In this document: piece after piece, positions 39,101-54,100 of the stretch
How the letters are laid out: every line of letters starts with the position of its first letter
How positions within the stretch are numbered: position 1 is the first letter of the stretch
Origin: Escarpia spicata
Taxonomy: Eukaryota > Annelida > Polychaeta > Sabellida > Siboglinidae
Assembly: GCA_963995525.1 (NCBI GenBank)
Contig: OZ023217.1
Location: 434,001-498,000 of the forward strand
DNA: 64,000 bases
Direction: 5' to 3'
Position numbers and translations under genes: made by a program
The notes under the pieces: generated by a model
The model's database searches: none
What the model was told of the DNA's origin: nothing
The model's input: the letters and a program-made list of their open reading frames with translations, nothing else

Positions 39101-42100
39101 GTAGTCAGTTGACCTAACACTACAAGTACAACACCCACTACTCTGTCACTAGTACTAGTCTTAGTACAGTCAGTTGACCTAACACTACAAGTACAACACC
39201 CACTACTCTGTCACTAGTACTAGTCTTAGTACAGTCAGTTGACCTAACACTACAAGTACAACACCCACTACTCTGTCACTAGTACTAGTCTTAGTAGTCA
39301 GTTGACCTAACACTACAAGTACAACACCCACTACTCTGTCACTAGTACTAGTCTTAGTACAGTCAGTTGACCTAACACTACAAGTACAACACCCACTACT
39401 CTGTCACTAGTACTAGTCTTAGTACAGTCAGTTGACCTAACACTACAAGTACAACACCCACTACTCTGTCACTAGTACTAGTCTTAGTAGTCAGTTGACC
39501 TAACACTACAAGTACAACACCCACTACTCTGTCACTAGTACTAGTCTTAGTACAGTCAGTTGACCTAACACTACAAGTACAACACCCACTACTCTGTCAC
39601 TAGTACTAGTCTTAGTACAGTCAGTTGACCTAACACTACAAGTACAACACCCACTACTCTGTCACTAGTACAAGTCTTAGTACAGTCAGTTGACCTAACA
39701 CTACAAGTACAACACCCACTACTCTGTCACTAGTACTAGTCTTAGTAGTCAGTTGACCTGACACTACAAGTACAACACCCACTACTCTGTCACTAGTACT
39801 AGTCTTAGTACAGTCAGTTGACCTAACACTACAAGTACAACACCCACTACTCTGTCACTAGTACTAGTCTTAGTAGTCAGTTGACCTGACACTACAAGTA
39901 CAACACCCACTACTCTGTCACTAGTACTAGTCTTAGTAGTCAGTTGACCTAACACTACAAGTACAACACCCACTACTCTGTCACTAGTACTAGTCTTAGT
40001 ACAGTTTGTTGACCTAACACTACAAGTACAACACCCACTACTCTGTCACTAGTACTAGTCTTAGTAGTCTGTTGACCTGACACTACAAGTACAACACCCA
40101 CTACTCTGTCACTAGTACTAGTCTTAGTAGTCAGTTGACCTAACACTACAAGTACAACACCCACTACTCTGTCACTAGTACTAGTCTTAGTAGTCAGTTG
40201 ACCTAACACTACAAGTACAACACCCACTACTCTGTCACTAGTACTAGTCTTTGTAGTCAGTTGACCTAACACTACAAGTACAACACCCACTACTCTGTCA
40301 CTAGTACTAGTCTTAGTACAGTCAGTTGACCTAACACTACAAGTACAACACCCACTACTCTGTCACTAGTACTAGTCTTAGTACAGTCAGTTGACCTAAC
40401 ACTACAAGTACAACACCCACTACTCTGTCACTAGTACTAGTCTTAATAGTCAGTTGACCTAACACTACAAGTACAACACCCACTACTCTGTCACTAGTAC
40501 TAGTCTTAGTACAGTCAGTTGACCTAACACTACAAGTACAACACCCACTACTCTGTCACTAGTACTAGTCTTAGTAGTCAGTTGACCTGACACTACAAGT
40601 ACAACACCCACTACTCTGTCACTAGTACTAGTCTTAGTAGTCAGTTGACCTAACACTACAAGTACAACACCCACTACTCTGTCACTAGTACTAGTCTTAG
40701 TACAGTCAGTTGACCTAACACTACAAGTACAACACCCACTACTCTGTCACTAGTACTAGTCTTAGTAGTCAGTTGACCTGACACTACAAGAACAACACCC
40801 ACTACTCTGTCACTAGTACTAGTCTTAGTAGTCAGTTGACCTAACACTACAAGTACAACACCCACTACTCTGTCACTAATACTAGTCTTAGTAGTCAGTT
40901 GACCTAACACTACAAGTACAACACCCACTACTCTGTCACTAGTACTAGTCTTAGTACAGTCAGTTGACCTAACACTACAAGTACAACACCCACTACTCTG
41001 TCACTAGTACTAGTCTTAGTAGTCAGTTGACCTGACACTACAAGTACAACACCCACTACTCTGTCACTAGTACTAGTCTTAGTAGTCAGTTGACCTGACA
41101 CTACAAGTACAACACCCACTACTCTGTCACTAGTACTAGTCTTAGTAGTCAGTTGACCTGACACTACAAGTACAACACTCACTACTCTGTCAATAGTACT
41201 AGTCTTAGTACAGTCAGTTGACCTAACACTACAAGTACAACACCCACTACTCTGTCACTAGTACTAGTCTTAATAGTCAGTTGACCTAACACTACAAGTA
41301 CAACACCCACTACTCTGTCACTAGTACTAGTCTTAGTACAGTCAGTTGACCTAACACTACAAGTACAACACCCACTACTCTGTCACTAGTACTAGTCTTA
41401 GTAGTCAGTTGACCTGACACTACAAGTACAACACCCACTACTCTGTCACTAGTACTAGTCTTAGTAGTCAGTTGACCTAACACTACAAGTACAACACCCA
41501 CTACTCTGTCACTAGTACTAGTCTTAGTACAGTCAGTTGACCTAACACTACAAGTACAACACCCACTACTCTGTCACTAGTACTAGTCTTAGTAGTCAGT
41601 TGACCTGACACTACAAGAACAACACCCACTACTCTGTCACTAGTACTAGTCTTAGTAGTCAGTTGACCTAACACTACAAGTACAACACCCACTACTCTGT
41701 CACTAATACTAGTCTTAGTAGTCAGTTGACCTAACACTACAAGTACAACACCCACTACTCTGTCACTAGTACTAGTCTTAGTACAGTCAGTTGACCTAAC
41801 ACTACAAGTACAACACCCACTACTCTGTCACTAGTACTAGTCTTAGTAGTCAGTTGACCTGACACTACAAGTACAACACCCACTACTCTGTCACTAGTAC
41901 TAGTCTTAGTAGTCAGTTGACCTGACACTACAAGTACAACACCCACTACTCTGTCACTAGTACTAGTCTTAGTAGTCAGTTGACCTGACACTACAAGTAC
42001 AACACTCACTACTCTGTCAATAGTACTAGTCTTAGTACAGTCAGTTGACCTAACACTACAAGTACAACACCCACTACTCTGTCACTAGTACTAGTCTTAG

Positions 42101-45100
42101 TAGTCAGTTGACCTGACACTACAAGTACAACACTCACTACTCTGTCACTAGTACTAGTCTTAGTACAGTCAGTTGACCTAACACTACAAGTACAACACCC
42201 ACTACTCTGTCACTAGTACTAGTCTTAGTAGTCAGTTGACCTGACACTACAAGTACAACACCCACTACTCTGTCACTAGTACTAGTCTTAGTACAGTCAG
42301 TTGACCTAACACTACAAGTACAACACCCACTACTCTGTCACTAGTACTAGTCTTAGTAGTCAGTTGACCTGACACTACAAGTACAACACCCACTACTCTG
42401 TCACTAGTACTAGTCTTAGTAGTCAGTTGACCTGACACTACAAGTACAACACCCACTACTCTGTCACTAGTACTAGTCTTAGTAGTCAGTTGACCTGACA
42501 CTACAAGTACAACACCCACTACTCTGTCACTAGTACTAGTCTTAGTAGTCAGTTGACCTAACACTACAAGTACAACACCCACTACTCTGTCACTAGTACT
42601 AGTCTTAGTACAGTCAGTTGACCTAACACTACAAGTACAACACCCACTACTCTGTCACTAGTACTAATCTTAGTACAGTCAGTTGACCTAACACTACAAG
42701 TACAACACCCACTACTCTGTCACTAGTACTAGTCTTAGTAGTCAGTTGACCTAACACTACAAGTACAACACCCACTACTCTGTCACTAGTACTAGTCTTA
42801 GTACAGTCAGTTGACCTAACACTACAAGTACAACACCCACTACTCTGTCACTAGTACTAGTCTTAGTACAGTCAGTTGACCTAACACTACAAGTACAACA
42901 CCCACTACTCTGTCACTAGTACTAGTCTTAGTAGTCAGTTGACCTAACACTACAAGTACAACACCCACTACTCTGTCACTAGTACTAGTCTTAGTACAGT
43001 CAGTTGACCTAACACTACAAGTACAACACCCACTACTCTGTCACTAGTACTAGTCTTAGTACAGTCAGTTGACCTAACACTACAAGTACAACACCCACTA
43101 CTCTGTCACTAGTACTAGTCTTAGTAGTCAGTTGACCTAACACTACAAGTACAACACCCACTACTCTGTCACTAGTACTAGTCTTAGTACAGTCAGTTGA
43201 CCTAACACTACAAGTACAACACCCACTACTCTGTCACTAGTACTAGTCTTAGTACAGTCAGTTGACCTAACACTACAAGTACAACACCCACTACTCTGTC
43301 ACTAGTACAAGTCTTAGTACAGTCAGTTGACCTAACACTACAAGTACAACACCCACTACTCTGTCACTAGTACTAGTCTTAGTAGTCAGTTGACCTGACA
43401 CTACAAGTACAACACCCACTACTCTGTCACTAGTACTAGTCTTAGTACAGTCAGTTGACCTAACACTACAAGTACAACACCCACTACTCTGTCACTAGTA
43501 CTAGTCTTAGTAGTCAGTTGACCTGACACTACAAGTACAACACCCACTACTCTGTCACTAGTACTAGTCTTAGTAGTCAGTTGACCTAACACTACAAGTA
43601 CAACACCCACTACTCTGTCACTAGTACTAGTCTTAGTACAGTTTGTTGACCTAACACTACAAGTACAACACCCACTACTCTGTCACTAGTACTAGTCTTA
43701 GTAGTCAGTTGACCTGACACTACAAGTACAACACTCACTACTCTGTCACTAGTACTAGTCTTAGTACAGTCAGTTGACCTAACACTACAAGTACAACACC
43801 CACTACTCTGTCACTAGTACTAGTCTTAGTAGTCAGTTGACCTGACACTACAAGTACAACACCCACTACTCTGTCACTAGTACTAGTCTTAGTACAGTCA
43901 GTTGACCTAACACTACAAGTACAACACCCACTACTCTGTCACTAGTACTAGTCTTAGTACAGTCAGTTGACCTGACACTACAAGTACAACACCCACTACT
44001 CTGTCACTAGTACTAGTCTTAGTAGTCAGTTGACCTGACACTACAAGTACAACACCCACTACTCTGTCACTAGTACTAGTCTTAGTAGTCAGTTGACCTG
44101 ACACTACAAGTACAACACCCACTACTCTGTCACTAGTACTAGTCTTAGTAGTCAGTTGACCTAACACTACAAGTACAACACCCACTACTCTGTCACTAGT
44201 ACTAGTCTTAGTACAGTCAGTTGACCTAACACTACAAGTACAACACCCACTACTCTGTCACTAGTACTAGTCTTAGTACAGTCAGTTGACCTAACACTAC
44301 AAGTACAACACCCACTACTCTGTCACTAGTACTAGTCTTAGTAGTCAGTTGACCTAACACTACAAGTACAACACCCACTACTCTGTCACTAGTACTAGTC
44401 TTAGTACAGTCAGTTGACCTAACACTACAAGTACAACACCCACTACTCTGTCACTAGTACTAGTCTTAGTACAGTCAGTTGACCTAACACTACAAGTACA
44501 ACACCCACTACTCTGTCACTAGTACAAGTCTTAGTACAGTCAGTTGACCTAACACTACAAGTACAACACCCACTACTCTGTCACTAGTACTAGTCTTAGT
44601 AGTCAGTTGACCTGACACTACAAGTACAACACCCACTACTCTGTCACTAGTACTAGTCTTAGTACAGTCAGTTGACCTAACACTACAAGTACAACACCCA
44701 CTACTCTGTCACTAGTACTAGTCTTAGTAGTCAGTTGACCTGACACTACAAGTACAACACCCACTACTCTGTCACTAGTACTAGTCTTAGTAGTCAGTTG
44801 ACCTAACACTACAAGTACAACACCCACTACTCTGTCACTAGTACTAGTCTTAGTACAGTTTGTTGACCTAACACTACAAGTACAACACCCACTACTCTGT
44901 CACTAGTACTAGTCTTAGTAGTCTGTTGACCTGACACTACAAGTACAACACCCACTACTCTGTCACTAGTACTAGTCTTAGTAGTCAGTTGACCTAACAC
45001 TACAAGTACAACACCCACTACTCTGTCACTAGTACTAGTCTTAGTAGTCAGTTGACCTAACACTACAAGTACAACACCCACTACTCTGTCACTAGTACTA

Positions 45101-48100
45101 GTCTTTGTAGTCAGTTGACCTAACACTACAAGTACAACACCCACTACTCTGTCACTAGTACTAGTCTTAGTACAGTCAGTTGACCTAACACTACAAGTAC
45201 AACACCCACTACTCTGTCACTAGTACTAGTCTTAGTACAGTCAGTTGACCTAACACTACAAGTACAACACCCACTACTCTGTCACTAGTACTAGTCTTAA
45301 TAGTCAGTTGACCTAACACTACAAGTACAACACCCACTACTCTGTCACTAGTACTAGTCTTAGTACAGTCAGTTGACCTAACACTACAAGTACAACACCC
45401 ACTACTCTGTCACTAGTACTAGTCTTAGTAGTCAGTTGACCTGACACTACAAGTACAACACCCACTACTCTGTCACTAGTACTAGTCTTAGTAGTCAGTT
45501 GACCTAACACTACAAGTACAACACCCACTACTCTGTCACTAGTACTAGTCTTAGTACAGTCAGTTGACCTAACACTACAAGTACAACACCCACTACTCTG
45601 TCACTAGTACTAGTCTTAGTAGTCAGTTGACCTGACACTACAAGAACAACACCCACTACTCTGTCACTAGTACTAGTCTTAGTAGTCAGTTGACCTAACA
45701 CTACAAGTACAACACCCACTACTCTGTCACTAATACTAGTCTTAGTAGTCAGTTGACCTAACACTACAAGTACAACACCCACTACTCTGTCACTAGTACT
45801 AGTCTTAGTACAGTCAGTTGACCTAACACTACAAGTACAACACCCACTACTCTGTCACTAGTACTAGTCTTAGTAGTCAGTTGACCTGACACTACAAGTA
45901 CAACACCCACTACTCTGTCACTAGTACTAGTCTTAGTAGTCAGTTGACCTGACACTACAAGTACAACACCCACTACTCTGTCACTAGTACTAGTCTTAGT
46001 AGTCAGTTGACCTGACACTACAAGTACAACACTCACTACTCTGTCAATAGTACTAGTCTTAGTACAGTCAGTTGACCTAACACTACAAGTACAACACCCA
46101 CTACTCTGTCACTAGTACTAGTCTTAGTAGTCAGTTGACCTGACACTACAAGTACAACACTCACTACTCTGTCACTAGTACTAGTCTTAGTACAGTCAGT
46201 TGACCTAACACTACAAGTACAACACCCACTACTCTGTCACTAGTACTAGTCTTAGTAGTCAGTTGACCTGGCACTACAAGTACAACACCCACTACTCTGT
46301 CACTAGTACTAGTCTTAGTACAGTCAGTTGACCTAACACTACAAGTACAACACCCACTACTCTGTCACTAGTACTAGTCTTAGTAGTCAGTTGACCTGAC
46401 ACTACAAGTACAACACCCACTACTCTGTCACTAGTACTAGTCTTAGTAGTCAGTTGACCTGACACTACAAGTACAACACCCACTACTCTGTCACTAGTAC
46501 TAGTCTTAGTAGTCAGTTGACCTGACACTACAAGTACAACACCCACTACTCTGTCACTAGTACTAGTCTTAGTAGTCAGTTGACCTAACACTACAAGTAC
46601 ACCACCCACTACTCTGTCACTAGTACTAGTCTTAGTACAGTCAGTTGACCTAACACTACAAGTACACCACCCACTACTCTGTCACTAGTACTAGTCTTAG
46701 TACAGTCAGTTGACCTAACACTACAAGTACAACACCCACTACTCTGTCACTAGTACAGTCAGTTGACCTAACACTACAAGTACAACACCCACTACTCTGT
46801 CACTAGTACTAGTCTTAGTACAGTCAGTTGACCTAACACTACAAGTACAACACCCACTACTCTGTCACTAGTACTAGTCTTAGTACAGTCAGTTGACCTA
46901 ACACTACAAGTACAACACCCACTACTCTGTCACTAGTACTAGTCTTAGTACAGTCAGTTGACCTAACACTACAAGTACAACACCCACTACTCTGTCACTA
47001 GTACTAGTCTTAGTAGTCAGTTGACCTAACACTACAAGTACAACACCCACTACTCTGTCACTAGTACTAGTCTTAGTACAGTCAGTTGACCTAACACTAC
47101 AAGTACAACACCCACTACTCTGTCACTAGTACTAGTCTTAGTACAGTCAGTTGACCTAACACTACAAGTACAACACCCACTACTCTGTCACTAGTACAAG
47201 TCTTAGTACAGTCAGTTGACCTAACACTACAAGTACAACACCCACTACTCTGTCACTAGTACTAGTCTTAGTAGTCAGTTGACCTAACACTACAAGTACA
47301 ACACCCACTACTCTGTCACTAGTACTAGTCTTAGTACAGTCAGTTGACCTAACACTACAAGTACAACACCCACTACTCTGTCACTAGTACTAGTCTTAGT
47401 ACAGTCAGTTGACCTAACACTACAAGTACAACACCCACTACTCTGTCACTAGTACAAGTCTTAGTACAGTCAGTTGACCTAACACTACAAGTACACCACC
47501 CACTACTCTGTCACTAGTACTAGTCTTAGTACAGTCAGTTGACCTAACACTACAAGTACAACACCCACTACTCTGTCACTAGTACAGTCAGTTGACCTAA
47601 CACTACAAGTACAACACCCACTACTCTGTCACTAGTACTAGTCTTAGTACAGTCAGTTGACCTAACACTACAAGTACAACACCCACTACTCTGTCACTAG
47701 TACTAGTCTTAGTACAGTCAGTTGACCTAACACTACAAGTACAACACCCACTACTCTGTCACTAGTACTAGTCTTAGTACAGTCAGTTGACCTAACACTA
47801 CAAGTACAACACCCACTACTCTGTCACTAGTACTAGTCTTAGTAGTCAGTTGACCTAACACTACAAGTACAACACCCACTACTCTGTCACTAGTACTAGT
47901 CTTAGTACAGTCAGTTGACCTAACACTACAAGTACAACACCCACTACTCTGTCACTAGTACTAGTCTTAGTACAGTCAGTTGACCTAACACTACAAGTAC
48001 AACACCCACTACTCTGTCACTAGTACAAGTCTTAGTACAGTCAGTTGTCCTAACACTACAAGTACAACACCCACTACTCTGTCACTAGTACTAGTCTTAG

Positions 48101-51100
48101 TAGTCAGTTGACCTAACACTACAAGTACAACACCCACTACTCTGTCACTAGTACTAGTCTTAGTACAGTCAGTTGACCTAACACTACAAGTACAACACCC
48201 ACTACTCTGTCACTAGTACTAGTCTTAGTACAGTCAGTTGACCTAACACTACAAGTACAACACCCACTACTCTGTCACTAGTACAAGTCTTAGTACAGTC
48301 AGTTGACCTAACACTACAAGTATAACACCCACTACTCTGTCACTAGTACTAGTCTTAGTAGTCAGTTGACCTGACACTACAAGTACAACACCCACTACTC
48401 TGTCACTAGTACTAGTCTTAGTAGTCAGTTGACCTGACACTACAAGTACAACACCCACTACTCTGTCACTAGTACTAGTCTTAGTAGTCAGTTGACCTAA
48501 CACTACAAGTACAACACCCACTACTCTGTCACTAGTACTAGTCTTAGTACAGTCAGTTGACCTAACACTACAAGTACAACACCCACTACTCTGTCACTAG
48601 TACTAGTCTTAGTACAGTCAGTTGACCTAACACTATAAGTACAACACCCACTACTCTGTCACTAGTACTAGTCTTAGTAGTCAGTTGACCTAACACTACA
48701 AGTACAACACCCACTACTCTGTCACTAGTACTAGTCTTAGTAGTCAGTTGACCTAACACTACAAGTACAACACCCACTACTCTGTCACTAGTACTAGTCT
48801 TAGTACAGTCAGTTGACCTAACAGTACAAGTACACCACCCACTACTCTGTCACTAGTACTAGTCTTAGTACAGTCAGTTGACCTAACACTACAAGTACAA
48901 CACCCACTACTCTGTCACTAGTACTAGTCTTAGTACAGTCAGTTGACCTAACACTACAAGTACAACACCCACTACTCTGTCACTAGTACTAGTCTTAGTA
49001 GTCAGTTGACCTAACACTACAAGTACAACACCCACTACTCTGTCACTAGTACTAGTCTTAGTACAGTCAGTTGACCTAACACTACAAGTACAACACCCAC
49101 TACTCTGTCACTAGTACTAGTCTTAGTACAGTCAGTTGACCTAACACTATAAGTACAACACCCACTACTCTGTCACTAGTACTAGTCTTAGTTCAGTTGA
49201 CCTAACACTACAAGTACAACACCCACTACTCTGTCACTAGTACTAGTCTTAGTACAGTCAGTTGACCTAACACTACAAGTACAACACCCACTACTCTGTC
49301 ACTAGTACTAGTCTTAGTACAGTCAGTTGACCTAACACTACAAGTACAACACCCACTACTCTGTCATTAGTACTAGTCTTAGTACAGTCAGTTGACCTAA
49401 CACTACAAGTACAACACCCACTACTCTGTCACTAGTACTAGTCCTTAGTAGTCCAGTTGACCTAACACTACAAGTACAACACCCACTACTCTGTCACTAG
49501 TACTAGTCTTAGTACAGTCAGTTGACCTAACACTACAAGTACAACACCCACTACTCTGTCACTAGTACTAGTCTTAGTACAGTCAGTTGACCTAACACTA
49601 CAAGTACAACACCCACTACTCTGTCACTAGTACTAGTCTTAGTACAGTCAGTTGACCTAACACTACAAGTACAACACCCACTACTCTGTCACTAGTACTA
49701 GTCTTAGTACAGTCAGTTGACCTAACACTACAAGTACAACACCCACTACTCTGTCACTAGTACTAGTCTTAGTAGTCAGTTGACCTAACACTACAAGTAC
49801 AACACCCACTACTCTGTCACTAGTACTAGTCTTAGTACAGTCAGTTGACCTAACACTACAAGTACAACACCCACTACTCTGTCACTAGTACTAGTCTTAG
49901 TACAGTCAGTTGACCTAACACTACAAGTACAACACCCACTACTCTGTCACTAGTACTAGTCTTAGTACAGTCAGTTGACCTAACACTACAAGTACAACAC
50001 CCACTACTCTGTCACTAGTACTAGTCTTAGTAGTCAGTTGACCTAACACTACAAGTACAACACCCACTACTCTGTCACTAGTACTAGTCTTAGTAGTCAG
50101 TTGACCTAACACTACAAGTACAACACCCACTACTCTGTCACTAGTACTAGTCTTAGTACAGTCAGTTGACCTAACACTACAAGTACAACACCCACTACTC
50201 TGTCACTAGTACTAGTCTTAGTAGTCAGTTGACCTGACACTACAAGTACAACACCCACTACTCTGTCACTAGTACTAGTCTTAGTAGTCAGTTGACCTGA
50301 CACTACAAGTACAACACCCACTACTCTGTCACTAGTACTAGTCTTAGTAGTCAGTTGACCTGACACTACAAGTACAACACTCACTACTCTGTCAATAGTA
50401 CTAGTCTTAGTACAGTCAGTTGACCTAACACTACAAGTACAACACCCACTACTCTGTCACTAGTACTAGTCTTAGTAGTCAGTTGACCTGACACTACAAG
50501 TACAACACCCACTACTCTGTCACTAGTACTAGTCTTAGTAGTCAGTTGACCTAACACTACAAGTACAACACCCACTACTCTGTCACTAGTACTAGTCTTA
50601 GTACAGTCAGTTGACCTAACACTACAAGTACAACACCCACTACTCTGTCACTAGTACTAGTCTTAGTAGTCAGTTGACCTGACACTACAAGTACAACACC
50701 CACTACTCTGTCACTAGTACTAGTCTTAGTAGTCAGTTGACCTAACACTACAAGTACAACACCCACTACTCTGTCACTAGTACTAGTCTTAGTACAGTCA
50801 GTTGACCTAACACTACAAGTACAACACCCACTACTCTGTCACTAGTACTAGTCTTAGTAGTCAGTTGACCTGACACTACAAGTACAACACCCACTACTCT
50901 GTCACTAGTACTAGTCTTAGTAGTCAGTTGACCTGACACTACAAGTACAACACCCACTACTCTGTCACTAGTACTAGTCTTAGTAGTCAGTTGACCTGAC
51001 ACTACAAGTACAACACTCACTACTCTGTCAATAGTACTAGTCTTAGTACAGTCAGTTGACCTAACACTACAAGTACAACACCCACTACTCTGTCACTAGT

Positions 51101-54100
51101 ACTAGTCTTAGTAGTCAGTTGACCTAACACTACAAGTACAACACCCACTACTCTGTCACTAGTACTAGTCTTAGTACAGTCAGTTGACCTAACACTACAA
51201 GTACAACACCCACTACTCTGTCATTAGTACTAGTCTTAGTACAGTCAGTTGACCTAACACTACAAGTACAACACCCACTACTCTGTCACTAGTACTAGTC
51301 TTAGTAGTCAGTTGACCTAACACTACAAGTACAACACCCACTACTCTGTCACTAGTACTAGTCTTAGTACAGTCAGTTGACCTAACACTACAAGTACAAC
51401 ACCCACTACTCTGTCACTAGTACTAGTCTTAGTACAGTCAGTTGACCTAACACTACAAGTACAACACCCACTACTCTGTCACTAGTACTAGTCTTAGTAC
51501 AGTCAGTTGACCTAACACTACAAGTACAACACCCACTACTCTGTCACTAGTACTAGTCTTAGTACAGTCAGTTGACCTAACACTACAAGTACAACACCCA
51601 CTACTCTGTCACTAGTACTAGTCTTAGTAGTCAGTTGACCTAACACTACAAGTACAACACCCACTACTCTGTCACTAGTACTAGTCTTAGTACAGTCAGT
51701 TGACCTAACACTACAAGTACAACACCCACTACTCTGTCATTAGTACTAGTCTTAGTACAGTCAGTTGACCTAACACTACAAGTACAACACCCACTACTCT
51801 GTCACTAGTACTAGTCTTAGTAGTCAGTTGACCTAACACTACAAGTACAACACCCACTACTCTGTCACTAGTACTAGTCTTAGTACAGTCAGTTGACCTA
51901 ACACTACAAGTACAACACCCACTACTCTGTCACTAGTACTAGTCTTAGTACAGTCAGTTGACCTAACACTACAAGTACAACACCCACTACTCTGTCACTA
52001 GTACTAGTCTTAGTACAGTCAGTTGACCTAACACTACAAGTACAACACCCACTACTCTGTCACTAGTACTAGTCTTAGTACAGTCAGTTGACCTAACACT
52101 ACAAGTACAACACCCACTACTCTGTCACTAGTACTAGTCTTAGTAGTCAGTTGACCTAACACTACAAGTACAACACCCACTACTCTGTCACTAGTACTAG
52201 TCTTAGTACAGTCAGTTGACCTAACACTACAAGTACAACACCCACTACTCTGTCACTAGTACTAGTCTTAGTACAGTCAGTTGACCTAACACTACAAGTA
52301 CAACACCCACTACTCTGTCACTAGTACTAGTCTTAGTACAGTCAGTTGACCTAACACTACAAGTACAACACCCACTACTCTGTCACTAGTACTAGTCTTA
52401 GTAGTCAGTTGACCTAACACTACAAGTACAACACCCACTACTCTGTCACTAGTACTAGTCTTAGTAGTCAGTTGACCTAACACTACAAGTACAACACCCA
52501 CTACTCTGTCACTAGTACTAGTCTTAGTACAGTCAGTTGACCTAACACTACAAGTACAACACCCACTACTCTGTCACTAGTACTAGTCTTAGTAGTCAGT
52601 TGACCTGACACTACAAGTACAACACCCACTACTCTGTCACTAGTACTAGTCTTAGTAGTCAGTTGACCTGACACTACAAGTACAACACCCACTACTCTGT
52701 CACTAGTACTAGTCTTAGTAGTCAGTTGACCTGACACTACAAGTACAACACTCACTACTCTGTCAATAGTACTAGTCTTAGTACAGTCAGTTGACCTAAC
52801 ACTACAAGTACAACACCCACTACTCTGTCACTAGTACTAGTCTTAGTAGTCAGTTGACCTGACACTACAAGTACAACACCCACTACTCTGTCACTAGTAC
52901 TAGTCTTAGTAGTCAGTTGACCTAACACTACAAGTACAACACCCACTACTCTGTCACTAGTACTAGTCTTAGTACAGTCAGTTGACCTAACACTACAAGT
53001 ACAACACCCACTACTCTGTCACTAGTACTAGTCTTAGTAGTCAGTTGACCTGACACTACAAGTACAACACCCACTACTCTGTCACTAGTACTAGTCTTAG
53101 TAGTCAGTTGACCTAACACTACAAGTACAACACCCACTACTCTGTCACTAGTACTAGTCTTAGTACAGTCAGTTGACCTAACACTACAAGTACAACACCC
53201 ACTACTCTGTCACTAGTACTAGTCTTAGTAGTCAGTTGACCTGACACTACAAGTACAACACCCACTACTCTGTCACTAGTACTAGTCTTAGTAGTCAGTT
53301 GACCTGACACTACAAGTACAACACCCACTACTCTGTCACTAGTACTAGTCTTAGTAGTCAGTTGACCTGACACTACAAGTACAACACTCACTACTCTGTC
53401 AATAGTACTAGTCTTAGTACAGTCAGTTGACCTAACACTACAAGTACAACACCCACTACTCTGTCACTAGTACTAGTCTTAGTAGTCAGTTGACCTAACA
53501 CTACAAGTACAACACCCACTACTCTGTCACTAGTACTAGTCTTAGTACAGTCAGTTGACCTAACACTACAAGTACAACACCCACTACTCTGTCATTAGTA
53601 CTAGTCTTAGTACAGTCAGTTGACCTAACACTACAAGTACAACACCCACTACTCTGTCACTAGTACTAGTCTTAGTAGTCAGTTGACCTAACACTACAAG
53701 TACAACACCCACTACTCTGTCACTAGTACTAGTCTTAGTACAGTCAGTTGACCTAACACTACAAGTACAACACCCACTACTCTGTCACTAGTACTAGTCT
53801 TAGTACAGTCAGTTGACCTAACACTACAAGTACAACACCCACTACTCTGTCACTAGTACTAGTCTTAGTACAGTCAGTTGACCTAACACTACAAGTACAA
53901 CACCCACTACTCTGTCACTAGTACTAGTCTTAGTACAGTCAGTTGACCTAACACTACAAGTACAACACCCACTACTCTGTCACTAGTACTAGTCTTAGTA
54001 GTCAGTTGACCTAACACTACAAGTACAACACCCACTACTCTGTCACTAGTACTAGTCTTAGTACAGTCAGTTGACCTAACACTACAAGTACAACACCCAC